A stretch of 64,000 bases of DNA. Source: Streptomyces cyaneofuscatus (GTDB lineage Bacteria; Actinomycetota; Actinomycetes; Streptomycetales; Streptomycetaceae). The position numbers and the translations under genes are program-made. Where the stretch lies: NCBI RefSeq assembly GCF_000718135.1, contig NZ_JOEM01000008.1, positions 62,001-126,000 on the forward strand, in the 5' to 3' direction. Under the pieces are notes generated by a model. It saw only the letters and a program-made list of their open reading frames with translations, was not told the DNA's origin and did not search any database. Below are positions 53,551 to 64,000 of this stretch, in pieces; the stretch's first letter is position 1; each line of letters begins with the position of its first letter.

Positions 53551-54701
53551 ACGGCCGGGTTCCCGTACCGGCGCGACGGGGTCTGCTGTACGCGGCGGCG
53601 GCCGGGGTCACCACGGCCCTCACCGCCCCGGACGCCCGGGCGGCCACCCCCGGCCGCGCCCCCTCGGCCACCCCGTGGACCACCTCCTGGGCCACCGCGC
53701 AGACCGCGCCCACGGCGGCCGACCCGCTCCCGGCCGCCGGTCTCACCGACGGGCTCTGCACCGCGCGGCTGCGGCTCTCGGCAGGCGGGCAGGTCCGGCT
53801 GCGGTACGCACACGCCTTCGGGACCGCGCCGGTGCTGGTGGGCCCGGTGACCGCCGACGGCCGGCCGGTCACCTTCGGCGGGCGGCCGCAAGGGTGGCTG
53901 GCGGCCGGTGCGACCCTCACCAGCGACCGGGTGGAAGGCCTCCGGGTGGAGGACGGCTCCCTGCTGACCGTCGAGACGCGGCTCCCCGGCCCCACCGGCC
54001 CTCTCTCCTTCCACCGCAACACCCACGCCTGGCACAGCGTCGACGGCATCCGGACCCGGTCCGTCCTCCTCCTGACCGGGGTCGAGACGACCGGGGCGCG
54101 CGGCCCGGTCCTCGCCGTGCTGGGCGACTCCATCGCGGAGGGCTCCGGCACACCCGACGACGCGGACCTCCGCTGGCCCGACCAGCTGGCCCGCAGGCTG
54201 CCCGGCTCCGCCGTAGCCAACCTCGGGATCAGCGGCAACCGGCTGCTGCTCGACAGCGACCAGTACGGGCCCGGCGGCCAGGCCCGCTTCGACCGGGACG
54301 TGCTGTCGCTGCCGGGCTTGCGGACGGTCCTGGTCCACCTGGGCGTCAACGACCTCTTCCATGTGCCCGCCGAGCGCGACCCGTCGCGGCTGGTGGCCGC
54401 CTACCGCCAACTGGCCCTGCGCGCCCGGTCCGCCGGGCTGCGGGTGGTGGGCGCCACCATCGCCCCGTTCGAGGGGTGGACGCGCTGGACGCCGGAGCAG
54501 GACGCGGTACGCCGGCAGGTCAACGAGGCCGTGCGCACCGGGCGGATCTTCGACGCCGTCGTCGACGTCGACGCCGCGCTCCGCGACCCGGACCGTCCCT
54601 CCCGGCTGCTGTCGGCGTACGACAGCGGCGACGGCCTGCACCCCGGGCCCGCGGGGCACACGGCCATCGCCGCCGCCGTCGAACGCCGGCACCTGCGGTA
54701 A
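53547..54701 (+). CDS. Secreted SGNH/GDSL hydrolase
   Basis: 384 residues from GTG 53547. A Tat-like signal (PARRGLLYAAAAG, cleavage near DARA-ATP) precedes an N-terminal beta domain (about 45-180; TTSWATAQTAPTAADP, LRLSAGGQVRLRYAHAFG) and the SGNH catalytic domain: block I VLAVLGDSIAEG (Ser), block II NLGISGNRLL (Gly), block III VHLGVNDLF (Asn) and block V DGLHPGPAGH (Asp, His). All four blocks are intact. It likely removes acyl or acetyl groups from polysaccharides or lipids outside the cell. No own ribosome site; see the overlapping leader ORF. Confidence 0.87.
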   Translation: MNGRVPVPARRGLLYAAAAGVTTALTAPDARAATPGRAPSATPWTTSWATAQTAPTAADPLPAAGLTDGLCTARLRLSAGGQVRLRYAHAFGTAPVLVGPVTADGRPVTFGGRPQGWLAAGATLTSDRVEGLRVEDGSLLTVETRLPGPTGPLSFHRNTHAWHSVDGIRTRSVLLLTGVETTGARGPVLAVLGDSIAEGSGTPDDADLRWPDQLARRLPGSAVANLGISGNRLLLDSDQYGPGGQARFDRDVLSLPGLRTVLVHLGVNDLFHVPAERDPSRLVAAYRQLALRARSAGLRVVGATIAPFEGWTRWTPEQDAVRRQVNEAVRTGRIFDAVVDVDAALRDPDRPSRLLSAYDSGDGLHPGPAGHTAIAAAVERRHLR

Positions 54702-54704
54702 GGG

Positions 54705-56303
54705 CTAACTCAGCGCCGCCATCGCCGCGTTGTGGCCGGGAACCCCGCTGACCCCGCCGCCGCGCACCGCGCCCGCCCCGCAGAGCAGGACGTTGGCGTG
54801 GGCCGTCTCCACGCCCCACCGCCCGGTGGTCCCGCTCTCGTACGGGAAGGAGAGGTCGCGGTGGAAGATGTGGCCGCCGGGCAGCCGCAGATCGCGTTCG
54901 AGGTCGAGAGGGGTCTTGGCCTCGATACAGGGTTCCCCGTTCCCGTCGAGGGCCAGGCAGTCGGTGATCGGCTCCTCCAGGTGGGCGTCCAGCTCGGCGA
55001 GGGTGGCCTTCAGCAGGGCGGCGCGGGCGGCGTCGTTGTCGGCGGCGAAGAGCCGGGCCGGGGCGTGCAGGCCGAAGAGGGTGAGGGTCTGGTAGCCGCG
55101 CGCGGCGAGGTCGGGGCCGAGGATCGAGGGGTCGGTCAGCGAGTGGCAGTAGATCTCGGACGGCGGTGCGGCGGGCAGCCGTCCGGCCGCCGCGTCCCGG
55201 TAGGCGTCGGCCAACTGCCCGTACCCCTCGGCGATATGGAACGTACCGGCGAAGGCCTGCCGGGGGTCCACTGACCGGTCGCGGAGGCGAGGGAGCCGGG
55301 TGAGCAGCATGTTCACCTTGAGCTGGGCGCCCTCGGCGGGCTCCGGCGGGGTCTGTCCGAGGAGGGCGGCGAGCGCCTGCGGGGAGGCGTTGACCAGAAC
55401 CCGGCGGGCGGCGATCACCTGTTCGCCGTCGGGGGTGTGGACGGTGACCTCGGCGTGGGTGCCGTCGGTCTCGATCCGGGTCGCCTCGTGCCGTACGCGG
55501 ATCTCGGCGCCCGCCGCACGGGCGGCACGGGCGAGGGCGTCGGTGAGGGCGCCCATGCCGCCGACGGGGACGTCCCAGTCGCCGGTTCCCCCGCCGATCA
55601 CGTGGTAGAGGAAGCACCGGTTCTGGATCAGTGAGGGGTCGTGGGCGTCCGCGAAGGTGCCGATCAGGGCGTCGGTCAGCACCACGCCGCGTACCAGGTC
55701 GTCGGTGAAGTTCCGCTCGACGGCCACCCCGATGGGCTCCTCGAACAGGGTGCGCCAGGCCTCGGCGTCGTCGATCCGGGCCCGCAGCGCTTCCCGTGCG
55801 GGCAGCGGTTCGGTGAGGGTGGGGAAGACCCGTTCGGCGACGCGCTGCGTCATGGCGTAGAAGCGCTGCCACGCCTCGTACTCCCGCTCTCCCCCGGTCA
55901 GCGCGGCGAACGACTCCCGCGTCCGGTCGCCGCCGACGAGGAGTCCGGTGGGGCGGCCGTCGCGCACCGCCGGGGTGTACGAGGACACGGTCCGCTTGCG
56001 TACGGCGAAGTCGAGGCCGAGATCGCGGGCGATCTTCTGCGGCAGCAGCGACACCAGGTAGGAGTAGCGCGAGAGGCGGGCGTCGACACCCGCGAAGGGC
56101 CGGGTCGAGACGGCCGCTCCCCCGGTGGTGTCCAGACGTTCCAGGACGAGGACGGACTGTCCGGCGCGGGCGAGGTAGGCGGCGGCGACCAGACCGTTGT
56201 GGCCGCCGCCCACGATCACGGCGTCGTAGCGGTCCCGGGCGGGCGCGGACGGCTGGTGGTGGGCGGACGGCTGAGGTACGGAGGACGGCTCAGGTGCGGG
56301 CAT
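54705..56303 (-). CDS. FAD-dependent oxidoreductase (phytoene desaturase/PYROXD2-like)
   Basis: 532 residues from ATG 56303 (MPAPEPSSVPQP), after which a Pro-rich tail precedes the dinucleotide fold DAVIVGGGHNGLVAAAYLARAG (shown by its Gly motif GGGHNG), LERLDTTGGAA, and the C-terminal FAD site LLCGAGAVRGGGVSGVPGHNAA. Such enzymes use FAD to desaturate or oxidise carotenoid-like or other substrates; PYROXD2-type members have no agreed substrate. Monocistronic; its stop is 3 bases from the SGNH hydrolase stop. The upstream GTG at 56318 in the same frame has no ribosome site. Confidence 0.82.
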   Translation of the reverse strand: MPAPEPSSVPQPSAHHQPSAPARDRYDAVIVGGGHNGLVAAAYLARAGQSVLVLERLDTTGGAAVSTRPFAGVDARLSRYSYLVSLLPQKIARDLGLDFAVRKRTVSSYTPAVRDGRPTGLLVGGDRTRESFAALTGGEREYEAWQRFYAMTQRVAERVFPTLTEPLPAREALRARIDDAEAWRTLFEEPIGVAVERNFTDDLVRGVVLTDALIGTFADAHDPSLIQNRCFLYHVIGGGTGDWDVPVGGMGALTDALARAARAAGAEIRVRHEATRIETDGTHAEVTVHTPDGEQVIAARRVLVNASPQALAALLGQTPPEPAEGAQLKVNMLLTRLPRLRDRSVDPRQAFAGTFHIAEGYGQLADAYRDAAAGRLPAAPPSEIYCHSLTDPSILGPDLAARGYQTLTLFGLHAPARLFAADNDAARAALLKATLAELDAHLEEPITDCLALDGNGEPCIEAKTPLDLERDLRLPGGHIFHRDLSFPYESGTTGRWGVETAHANVLLCGAGAVRGGGVSGVPGHNAAMAALS

Positions 56304-56391
56304 GCATCTTCGTAACACGGGGAGCCGCGTCCCGGCCAGAGGGACCGCACGGCCGCGCCCGGCCGGGGTCCCGGGCCCGTCGCCGCAGGCC

Positions 56392-56452
56392 GGGGCCGTG
56401 GTCAGGCAGGCAGGTCGGGGCCGTGGTCAGGCTGGTCGGGGCCGTGGTCAGG
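56392..56452. repeat. Three copies of a 15-bp unit spanning the kinase stop codon
   Basis: GGGGCCGTGGTCAGG occurs at 56392-56406, 56417-56431 and 56438-56452, 25 and 21 bp apart. The innermost copy contains the kinase stop codon (complement of TCA at 56448-56450), so the 3' end of the gene has been duplicated downstream. Confidence 0.75.
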
Positions 56453-58757
56453 CCGGCGGCAGCGCGTTCTGGGCCCGGTGGGCGGCGAGGGTGCGGAACA
56501 GCTCGGCGGACTCCTTCTTCCGCCCGAGCCGGTCCAGGCAGTGCGCCTCGTCGTGGCGGGCGGCCAGGGTCTCCGGGTGGTCGGGGCCGAGGCCCCGGCC
56601 GCGCGCCTCGGCGACCTCCCGGTACGCCACGAGGGCCTCGGCCCACCGGCCGAGCCAGCCCAGGGCGACGGCGACCTCGCGGCGGCTGAGCACGGTGTCG
56701 GGGTGGTCGGGGCCGAGGGTGCTCTCGCGGATCGCGCACACCTCGCGCGCCTCGGTGACCGCCTCCTCCCAGTGGCCCAGCCGGCCCAGGTTGACGCCCA
56801 GACCGTGGCGGGCGCGCAGCGTCTCGGCGTCGGACGGGCCGCCCACCCGCGTACGGTCGGCGACCAGGGCCCGGAAGAGCTCCAGGGCCTCCGCGCTGCG
56901 GCCGAGCCGGCCGAGGCTGATGCCCGCCTCGTAGCGGGCGGCGAGGGTGCCGGGGTGGTCGGGGCCGAGGGTGGCGGCGCGGGCCCGGGCGACGTCCTGG
57001 TAGCTCTCCAGGGCCTCCGCCCAGCGCCCCAGCCGGCCAAGGGTGTAGGCGACCTCGTACCGGGTGGCGAGCGTGTCGGGGTGGGTCGCGCCGAGCAGCC
57101 GGGCCCGGTCGTCGGCCACCTGGCGGGCCAGCTGCCACGACTCCTCGGGCCGGCCGAGGCGGCCGAGGTTGAGGGCGAGGTGGTGGCGGCAGCGCAGGGT
57201 CTCCGGGTGGTCGGGGCCCATGGACCGCTCACGGGCGGCGAGGACCGCCGCGTACACCTGATGGCTCTCGAAGTGGCGGCCGAGCTGCCCGAGCACGTGG
57301 GCGGTCTCCTGCCGGGCGGCGAGGGTCTGCGGGTGGTCGGGGCCCAGGGCGCGTTCGCGGCCCGCGGCGACCTGGCCGAACTCGCGCAGCGCGTCGGCGG
57401 CCCGGCCGGTGCGGCTGAGGGTGAGGCCGATCTCGTGACGGCTGGCGAGGGTGTCCGGGTGGTCCGGGCCGAGGACGCTCTCGCGCTGGGCGGCGACCGC
57501 GCGGTGCACGTCGCCCGCCTCCTCCCAGCGGCCCAGGCGGCCCAGGTCGATGCCCGAGCTGTGGCGGCCGGCGAGCGCGGCGAGCAGCTCGGGCGTGGGG
57601 GCGGGGCGGGCGGGCGGCACACCGGTGGACCTGTCGGTGCCGGGGGGCGTGGCGGTGGTGGAGCTGTAGGTGCCGGGGGGCGTGGGGGTGGTGGCACGCG
57701 CGGTGGTCCACCGGCCGGTGAGCCCCGCGGCGGGGTCGGGGAGGGCGGGCCCCCTCTTCAGGGAGCCGGCGGCGGGGTGCCCGGGCGTCATGTTCCGCGT
57801 CCAGGCGGGCAGTTCGGGGGCCGGGCGGCGGACGGCGGGTTCCGGTGTCCGGTACGTGCCGGAGAGGGCCGGCGGCGACGGGGCGGGCCCCAGCGTCTCG
57901 TGCTCGCCGCTGCGGCCGAGCGTGATGCGGCGGCGCAGGTCGCTCGCGTCGGCGGGCCGCTCGTCGGGGGCCTTGGCCAGCAGGTCGAGGACGACGCGGT
58001 CGAAGAAGCCGGGGAGTTCGGCGCGGTGGGTGCGCAGCGGTTCGGGCTGGGTGTCGCGGTGCCCGACGAGTACGGCCCAGGCGTCGTCCAGGTCGAACGG
58101 CGGTACGCCGGTGGCGATCTCGTACAGCACACAGCCCAGCGAGTAGAGGTCGCTGCGGTGGTCGACCTCCTTCCCGCCGATCTGCTCGGGCGACATGTAG
58201 TGCGGGGTGCCCATGGCGATGCCGGTGGTGGTGAGGCGGGAGGTGACGTTGATGTCGTGGCCGAGGCGCGCTATGCCGAAGTCGCAGATCTTCACCGTGC
58301 CGTCGGTCAGCCGCATGATGTTGGCGGGCTTCAGGTCACGGTGGACGATGCCCTGCCGGTGGGTGTAGCCGAGCGCGTCGGCGACCTGTTCGGCGATGTC
58401 GACGACATGGTCGACGGGGAGCGGGCGTTGCTGGTTCTCCTCCAGGAGCTGGCTCAGGTTGTGCCCCTCCAGCAGCTCCATGACGAGGTAGAGGACGCCT
58501 TCGTGTTCGCCGAAGTCGTGGACGACGGTGACGCCCCGGTGCTGGAGTGAGGCGGCGACCCGGGCCTCGCGGCGGAAGCGTTCGCGCAGGATGCGGGTGG
58601 ATGCCTGGTCGTGCTGGGGGACCATGGGCTTGAGGCATTTGACGGCGACCAGGCGGCCCAGCGACTCGTCGCGCGCCCGCCACACCTCGCCCATGCCGCC
58701 GCGCCCGATCAGATCGAGCAGCCGGTACCGGCTCTGGATCAGCCTGGTGTCCGCCAT
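56448..58757 (-). CDS. Ser/Thr protein kinase with 42-residue TPR array
   Basis: 769 residues from ATG 58757 (MADTRLIQSRYRLLDLIGRGGMGE). Kinase domain about 10-275: P-loop GRGGMGEVW, VAVKCLK, catalytic HRDLKPANIM, DFG motif CDFGIA, MSPEQIGG. A Pro/Thr-rich, probably disordered linker (about 290-405) follows, then eight 42-residue repeats plus a partial ninth built on GRLGRWxEAxxxxRxVxxxRxxxLGPDHPxTLxxRxE-like units (position 410-769), a TPR class common with kinase or NB-ARC proteins. No transmembrane helix, so cytosolic. Partner-binding by the repeats is likely; targets unknown. Confidence 0.92.
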   Translation of the reverse strand: MADTRLIQSRYRLLDLIGRGGMGEVWRARDESLGRLVAVKCLKPMVPQHDQASTRILRERFRREARVAASLQHRGVTVVHDFGEHEGVLYLVMELLEGHNLSQLLEENQQRPLPVDHVVDIAEQVADALGYTHRQGIVHRDLKPANIMRLTDGTVKICDFGIARLGHDINVTSRLTTTGIAMGTPHYMSPEQIGGKEVDHRSDLYSLGCVLYEIATGVPPFDLDDAWAVLVGHRDTQPEPLRTHRAELPGFFDRVVLDLLAKAPDERPADASDLRRRITLGRSGEHETLGPAPSPPALSGTYRTPEPAVRRPAPELPAWTRNMTPGHPAAGSLKRGPALPDPAAGLTGRWTTARATTPTPPGTYSSTTATPPGTDRSTGVPPARPAPTPELLAALAGRHSSGIDLGRLGRWEEAGDVHRAVAAQRESVLGPDHPDTLASRHEIGLTLSRTGRAADALREFGQVAAGRERALGPDHPQTLAARQETAHVLGQLGRHFESHQVYAAVLAARERSMGPDHPETLRCRHHLALNLGRLGRPEESWQLARQVADDRARLLGATHPDTLATRYEVAYTLGRLGRWAEALESYQDVARARAATLGPDHPGTLAARYEAGISLGRLGRSAEALELFRALVADRTRVGGPSDAETLRARHGLGVNLGRLGHWEEAVTEAREVCAIRESTLGPDHPDTVLSRREVAVALGWLGRWAEALVAYREVAEARGRGLGPDHPETLAARHDEAHCLDRLGRKKESAELFRTLAAHRAQNALPPA

Positions 58758-58880
58758 CTGCCGTTTCCCGCCCCCGTCGTTCCCCGCCGCTACCGCTGCG
58801 CCCTCCCCGGCCCGTCCAGTATGGCGGCCTCCCGGCGGAGTCGGCACGCGGCTCGACGGCACCGCTTGACAAGGCGGGGG

Positions 58881-58913
58881 CGTACGGGCGGCGTACGGGC
58901 GGCGTACGGGCGG
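58881..58913. repeat. Three tandem 11-bp repeats CGTACGGGCGG
   Basis: Perfect copies at 58881-58891, 58892-58902 and 58903-58913, then the partial copy CGTA. They lie between the divergent kinase gene and the hypothetical gene, directly after a TTGACA box (58866-58871) on the plus strand. Confidence 0.85.
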
Positions 58914-59007
58914 CGTAACAAGATCAGGAACAATGCTGCGACGCGGGGCCCTTCCGTGGCAGGGGGCTGTCGCGGCACGGTGAGGCGATCGACGAACGGG
59001 GGAACTC

Positions 59008-59472
59008 ATGCCCAGATGGGGGCTGCTGGTGGAGCAGAACCTCGGCCTCGGCGGCCAGCGCCGCGTCTGGTCGGCCGGCGTCATGGACCATGTGGACGGT
59101 ACGCGCGAGGAGGCGCTGGAAGCGCTGCGGCAGCGGGCCGAGGTGTACAAGCCGCTGCATCCGGCCAGTCCGAAGCGCCGGAGGCTCTACCGGGAGCGCG
59201 ACGGGTTCGTGCTGGTCCTGGACGGGGCGTGGCAGAGCTTCCACTGCCGGTTCACGGTGATGGAGGAGCTCTACGACAGCGCCGCGCCGGAGCCCGAGCC
59301 CGAGCCCGAACCGCAGACCGCCCCCGAGCCGGAACCGGAACCGGTGCAGCCGTCTCCTCCCGTGCGGCGCCGCCCTGTGCGGCCTCGGCCGGAGCCCGAG
59401 CCGGAGCGGGCGTGGGACGCGGATGTTCCCGAGGTCCCGTCGTGGCTCAACCGGGACCGGCCGCCGTCCTGA
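59008..59472 (+). CDS. Conserved actinobacterial hypothetical protein
   Basis: 154 residues from ATG 59008 after GGGGGAA. The N-terminal 85 residues form a compact basic domain (WGLLVEQNLGLGGQRRVWSAGVMD, REEALEALRQRAE, YRERDGFVLVLDGAWQSFHCRFTVMEEL). The C-terminal half is low-complexity: EPEPEPEP-like acidic-proline repeats followed by a basic RRRPVRPRPEPEPE tract. Probably a small folded domain with a disordered tail. Function unknown. Divergent from the TPR kinase and could be part of its signalling. Confidence 0.65.
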   Translation: MPRWGLLVEQNLGLGGQRRVWSAGVMDHVDGTREEALEALRQRAEVYKPLHPASPKRRRLYRERDGFVLVLDGAWQSFHCRFTVMEELYDSAAPEPEPEPEPQTAPEPEPEPVQPSPPVRRRPVRPRPEPEPERAWDADVPEVPSWLNRDRPPS

Positions 59473-59491
59473 GCGGGTTCCGCGACGCCGG

Positions 59492-60418
59492 TCAGGACAC
59501 GGTGGCGGGCAGGGAGACCCCCGTCAGCCGTTCGGCGGTGGCCCAGAGCCGGGCGTTCGCGGCGGGGTCGAGGGCACGGCGGGTGATGCGGGCCGGAGCG
59601 GTCGGGCCGACGAGTCCGAAACGGCCGCCCGGTCCGTAGTAGCCGCCGGGGACGGCCCCCGGGTCGGCCGCCGCGTACAGCAGCGGTTCCGCGCCCTGCT
59701 CGGGGAGCTGGGAGGGCAGCACGGTGAACGAGTTGAGCAGGGAGCGCTTGGGCTTGTCGCGCCCCAGACTCGCGCCCGCCGTCTGGAGATTGGTGCGGGT
59801 GTAGCCGGGGTGGGCGCCGGTGCTGAGCAGGTTCCAGCCGCGCTCGGCGGCGATGTCCGCCAGCTGCCGGGTCAGCATGAGGTCGGCCAGCTTGGACTGG
59901 GCGTAGCTGAGGTTGGGGCTGTAGCGGCGGTGCTCCCACTGGAGGTCGTCGAAGTGGATCCGGCCGTAGTTCGCGGTGCCGCTGCTCATGGTGGCGACCC
60001 GGGGCGCGGGGGCGGCCAGGAGCAGCGGGAGCAGGCGGACGGTGAGGGCGAACGGCCCGAGGAAGTTGCTGCCGAACTGGAGCTCGAAGCCGTCGGCGGT
60101 GGCCATCCGGGTGGGCGGGGCCATCACTCCGGCGTTGTTGAGCAGCAGGTCGAGCGGGGTGCCGTCGGTGATGAGCCCGTCCGCGAACGCCTCGACGGAG
60201 GCCAGGTCCGCGAGGTCGACGCGGCGGACCTCGACGCGGGCGCCGGGGTGGTCGGCCAGGATCTCGGTGCGCGCCTGCTCGCCCTTGGCGGGGGTGCGGA
60301 CGGCCAGGACGACGTGGGCGCCGGCCCCGGCGAGGCGGCGGGCGGCCTCCTTGCCGGTGCCGCTGTTGGCGCCGGTGACAACGGCGAACTTCCCGGTCAG
60401 ATCGGGCACGGTGTACAT
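59492..60418 (-). CDS. Short-chain dehydrogenase/reductase
   Basis: 308 residues, retinol-dehydrogenase-like classical SDR. Cofactor motif [15 protein letters not shown] in [11 protein letters not shown], catalytic Ser in MSSGTANYG and Tyr-Lys in SYAQSKLAD. The Arg at the end of beta2 (VRTPAK) suggests NADP preference. Substrate unknown. Its promoter lies in the 119-bp gap shared with the TetR gene, which holds three operator copies, so it is the probable target of that repressor. Confidence 0.9.
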   Translation of the reverse strand: MYTVPDLTGKFAVVTGANSGTGKEAARRLAGAGAHVVLAVRTPAKGEQARTEILADHPGARVEVRRVDLADLASVEAFADGLITDGTPLDLLLNNAGVMAPPTRMATADGFELQFGSNFLGPFALTVRLLPLLLAAPAPRVATMSSGTANYGRIHFDDLQWEHRRYSPNLSYAQSKLADLMLTRQLADIAAERGWNLLSTGAHPGYTRTNLQTAGASLGRDKPKRSLLNSFTVLPSQLPEQGAEPLLYAAADPGAVPGGYYGPGGRFGLVGPTAPARITRRALDPAANARLWATAERLTGVSLPATVS

Positions 60419-60455
60419 GGCGGGCTCCTTCGACGGCAGGCCGGACCACTCGTAA

Positions 60456-60537
60456 AGGACCGGCGGTCTCTTGCTCCTCCGAAGCTAGCAGACCACCGGT
60501 CCGATAACAACAGACCGAGGGTCTGTAGGGTGGTGCC
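60456..60537. promoter_or_regulatory. Three AGACC-N3-GGTCT operator copies and -10 box of the TetR gene
   Basis: Copies: GGACC-GGC-GGTCT (60457-60469), CAGACC-ACC-GGTCCG (60489-60503) and the perfect CAGACC-GAG-GGTCTG (60511-60525). Centres are 33 and 22 bp apart, close to whole helical turns. TAGGGT (60526-60531) follows the last copy and precedes ATG 60538 by six bases, so the TetR transcript is leaderless and would be blocked by repressor. Confidence 0.75.
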
Positions 60538-61215
60538 ATGACAGAGACGCCCTTCCGGCGCGCCCGCAGCGAGGAGCAGCGCGCCGTACGCCGGCAGGCG
60601 ATCCTCGACACCGCGGCGACGATGCTCACCGAGCTGCCCGTGGCGCAGGTGAGCCTGAACGAACTGAGCCGCCGCGTGGGGCTGGCGAAGTCGAACGTGC
60701 TGCGTTACTTCGAATCGCGCGAGGCCGTCCTGCTGGAGCTGCTGGGCAGTGCGCAGCGCGACTGGCTGGCGGGCCTGGAGGAGGAGTTCGCGGCCGAGGT
60801 GGACGACGGGGCTACGGTCGCCGAGCGCGCGGACCGGGTGGCCGCCGTCCTGGCCGGCTCGCTCGCCGCCCGGCCAGTGCTCTGCGACCTCATCAGCGCC
60901 CAGGCCGCGGTGCTGGAGCGGAACGTGTCGGCGGAGGTCGCGGCCCAGTACAAGCGCGCGGCCATCGCGAACGTGATGGAGCTGGGGCGCCTCATCGAGG
61001 AGCGCGTACCCGAGCTGGACACCCACCACGCGGGCCGGGTGGCTGCAGGAACCCTGCTGGTGACGGGGGCGATCTGGACCCATGCACAGCCGTCGGCGGC
61101 GATGCTGGCCGCCTATGAGGCCGACCCGGAACTGGCGGCGCTGCGGCTGGACTTCACCGCCACGCTGCGCGAGATGCTGCAGGTGCTGCTGGCGGGGGTG
61201 CTGGCGCGGGGGTGA
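60538..61215 (+). CDS. TetR-family transcriptional regulator
   Basis: 225 residues. N-terminal helix-turn-helix at about 15-60 (LPVAQVSLNELSRRVGLAKSNVLRYFESREAVLLELL). The C-terminal ligand domain is helical, with LAARPVLCDLISAQAAVLERNVSAEVAAQYK resembling TetR_C of YfiR-type proteins. It probably represses itself and the divergent SDR through the triple operator; the inducer would be a substrate of the SDR. Its transcript appears leaderless (TAGGGT, six bases, ATG). Confidence 0.9.
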   Translation: MTETPFRRARSEEQRAVRRQAILDTAATMLTELPVAQVSLNELSRRVGLAKSNVLRYFESREAVLLELLGSAQRDWLAGLEEEFAAEVDDGATVAERADRVAAVLAGSLAARPVLCDLISAQAAVLERNVSAEVAAQYKRAAIANVMELGRLIEERVPELDTHHAGRVAAGTLLVTGAIWTHAQPSAAMLAAYEADPELAALRLDFTATLREMLQVLLAGVLARG

Positions 61216-61253
61216 CCCGGCACCCCGGGACGGTGATGTGACGCCACGGGGCC

Positions 61254-61284
61254 GGGGCCGGGGGAACCCCGCTCCCCCGGCCCC
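61254..61284. terminator. Hairpin between convergent TetR and UvrA-like genes
   Basis: GGGGCCGGGGG (61254-61264) pairs with CCCCCGGCCCC (61274-61284) around a nine-base loop, 39 bases after the TetR stop. Confidence 0.65.
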
Positions 61285-61334
61285 GTAACGACCGACGTAC
61301 GACGCATGCCGTACGCCGTACGAGACGCTCCCCG

Positions 61335-63728
<2,394 letters not shown>

Positions 63729-63869
63729 CGTCTCTCCATCTGTTGCGCGGGGCCGCCGCTCCGCACACGCCTGCTGCGGCCCCGGCCCGGTCTCACCATA
63801 TTCGAACAGCGCGTTCTATTCTTGCCGCTCCGGCTCCGCACGGCAGCGGAACCGGTACATCGGCCGGCT

Positions 63870-64000
63870 TCAGCCCTTGCGCGGCTGGTTGAAGCGCAGC
63901 ATGTTGCCGGCCGGGTCGCGGAAGGCGCAGTCGCGGACACCGTACGGCTGGTCGATCGGCTCCTGGAGCACCTCGCCGCCCGCGGCGCGGATGCGTTCGA
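63870..64000 (-). CDS. VOC (glyoxalase/bleomycin resistance) family protein, 3' part
   Basis: The minus-strand frame is open to the window edge, so only the last 43 residues are seen: ERIRAAGGEVLQEPIDQPYG, VRDCAFRDPAGNMLRF, NQPRKG. The pattern RDCAFRDPAGNMLRF is the metal-site strand of the vicinal oxygen chelate fold. Substrate unknown. Confidence 0.75.
   Translation of the reverse strand, partial: ERIRAAGGEVLQEPIDQPYGVRDCAFRDPAGNMLRFNQPRKG

Noticed and set aside
56304..56318. TTA codon in a 5' extension of the FAD oxidoreductase
   Set aside because: It lies upstream of the preferred ATG 56303 and has no ribosome site, so it is probably not translated.
56478..58550. 690-codon plus-strand open frame opposite the kinase
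   Set aside because: The Ala/Gly/Glu-rich repeats are the reverse reading of the TPR repeats; kinase motifs on the minus strand are complete.

Overview
The window reads as a chromosomal segment from a Streptomyces or very close relative. Base composition is very GC-rich, coding frames show strong G/C third-position bias, and the content is typical of the genus: a two-domain geosmin synthase, an NsdA-like regulator, a PAS-PP2C phosphatase, a fruR-fruK-fruA operon, DasR-type chitin promoters with an AA10 LPMO and a GH18 chitinase, and start codons placed directly behind TANNNT -10 boxes. I see no tRNA or rRNA gene, CRISPR array, insertion sequence, prophage or integrase. Coding density is high. 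The only gap above 300 bases without a gene is 21914-22419, which holds two hairpin terminators, a small operator-like palindrome and a structured leader RNA.

Layout, first part. 1-1750: end of a serine hydrolase, a PepSY lipoprotein and a small conserved protein. 1868-5792: the fructose PTS operon, closed by a perfect 21-bp hairpin. 5828-10549: a PTP-like phosphatase, signal peptidase I, DinB and DUF1801 proteins, an epoxide-hydrolase-like enzyme, and a secreted TNT-type NAD glycohydrolase with a small downstream partner. 10747-11262: an LPMO under a DasR-type site. 11550-15526: membrane and TPR proteins. 15751-16282: alternative ribosomal proteins L31 and L33. 16411-21913: regulatory and signalling genes (phosphotransferase fold, PAS-PP2C, NsdA-like, and a phosphotransferase-fold protein with a TTA codon). 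22236-23133: a cell-wall lytic transglycosylase behind a structured leader. 23243-25713: geosmin synthase.

Layout, second part. 28096-33905: a CoA-thioester catabolic cluster (enoyl-CoA hydratase, DUF35 OB-fold protein, two Ltp-type thiolases, divergent acyl-CoA synthetase). 33916-36946: a double alpha/beta hydrolase and phenylacetate-CoA ligase. 37091-39614: a polar amino-acid ABC transporter. 39683-40934: a STAS protein and a phosphotransferase. 41015-43036: a chitinase with two DasR-type repeats flanking its -35 box. 43137-51206: two more acyl-CoA synthetases, a penicillin acylase-family enzyme, a pentapeptide-repeat membrane protein and a nitronate monooxygenase. 51428-54701: two secreted hydrolases. 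54705-59472: an FAD oxidoreductase, a Ser/Thr kinase with 42-residue TPRs and a hypothetical gene. 59492-61215: an SDR and a divergent TetR regulator with three operator copies between them. 61335-63728: a UvrA-like ABC protein. The window ends inside a VOC-family gene.

The most interesting relationships lie in non-coding DNA. The same unusual operator (TTTTCTGA, seven variable bases, TCAGATTCTTT) occurs in the promoter region of the thiolase cluster and, 19 kb away, ahead of the nitronate monooxygenase/acyl-CoA synthetase operon. This suggests one regulon and one unassigned CoA-linked degradation pathway. Chitinase and LPMO likewise share DasR-type sites. Other points of note are a 17-codon leader ORF overlapping the start of an SGNH hydrolase, a 22-bp triple repeat ahead of paaK, a nested-helix leader on the transglycosylase gene, and a palindrome upstream of geosmin synthase.
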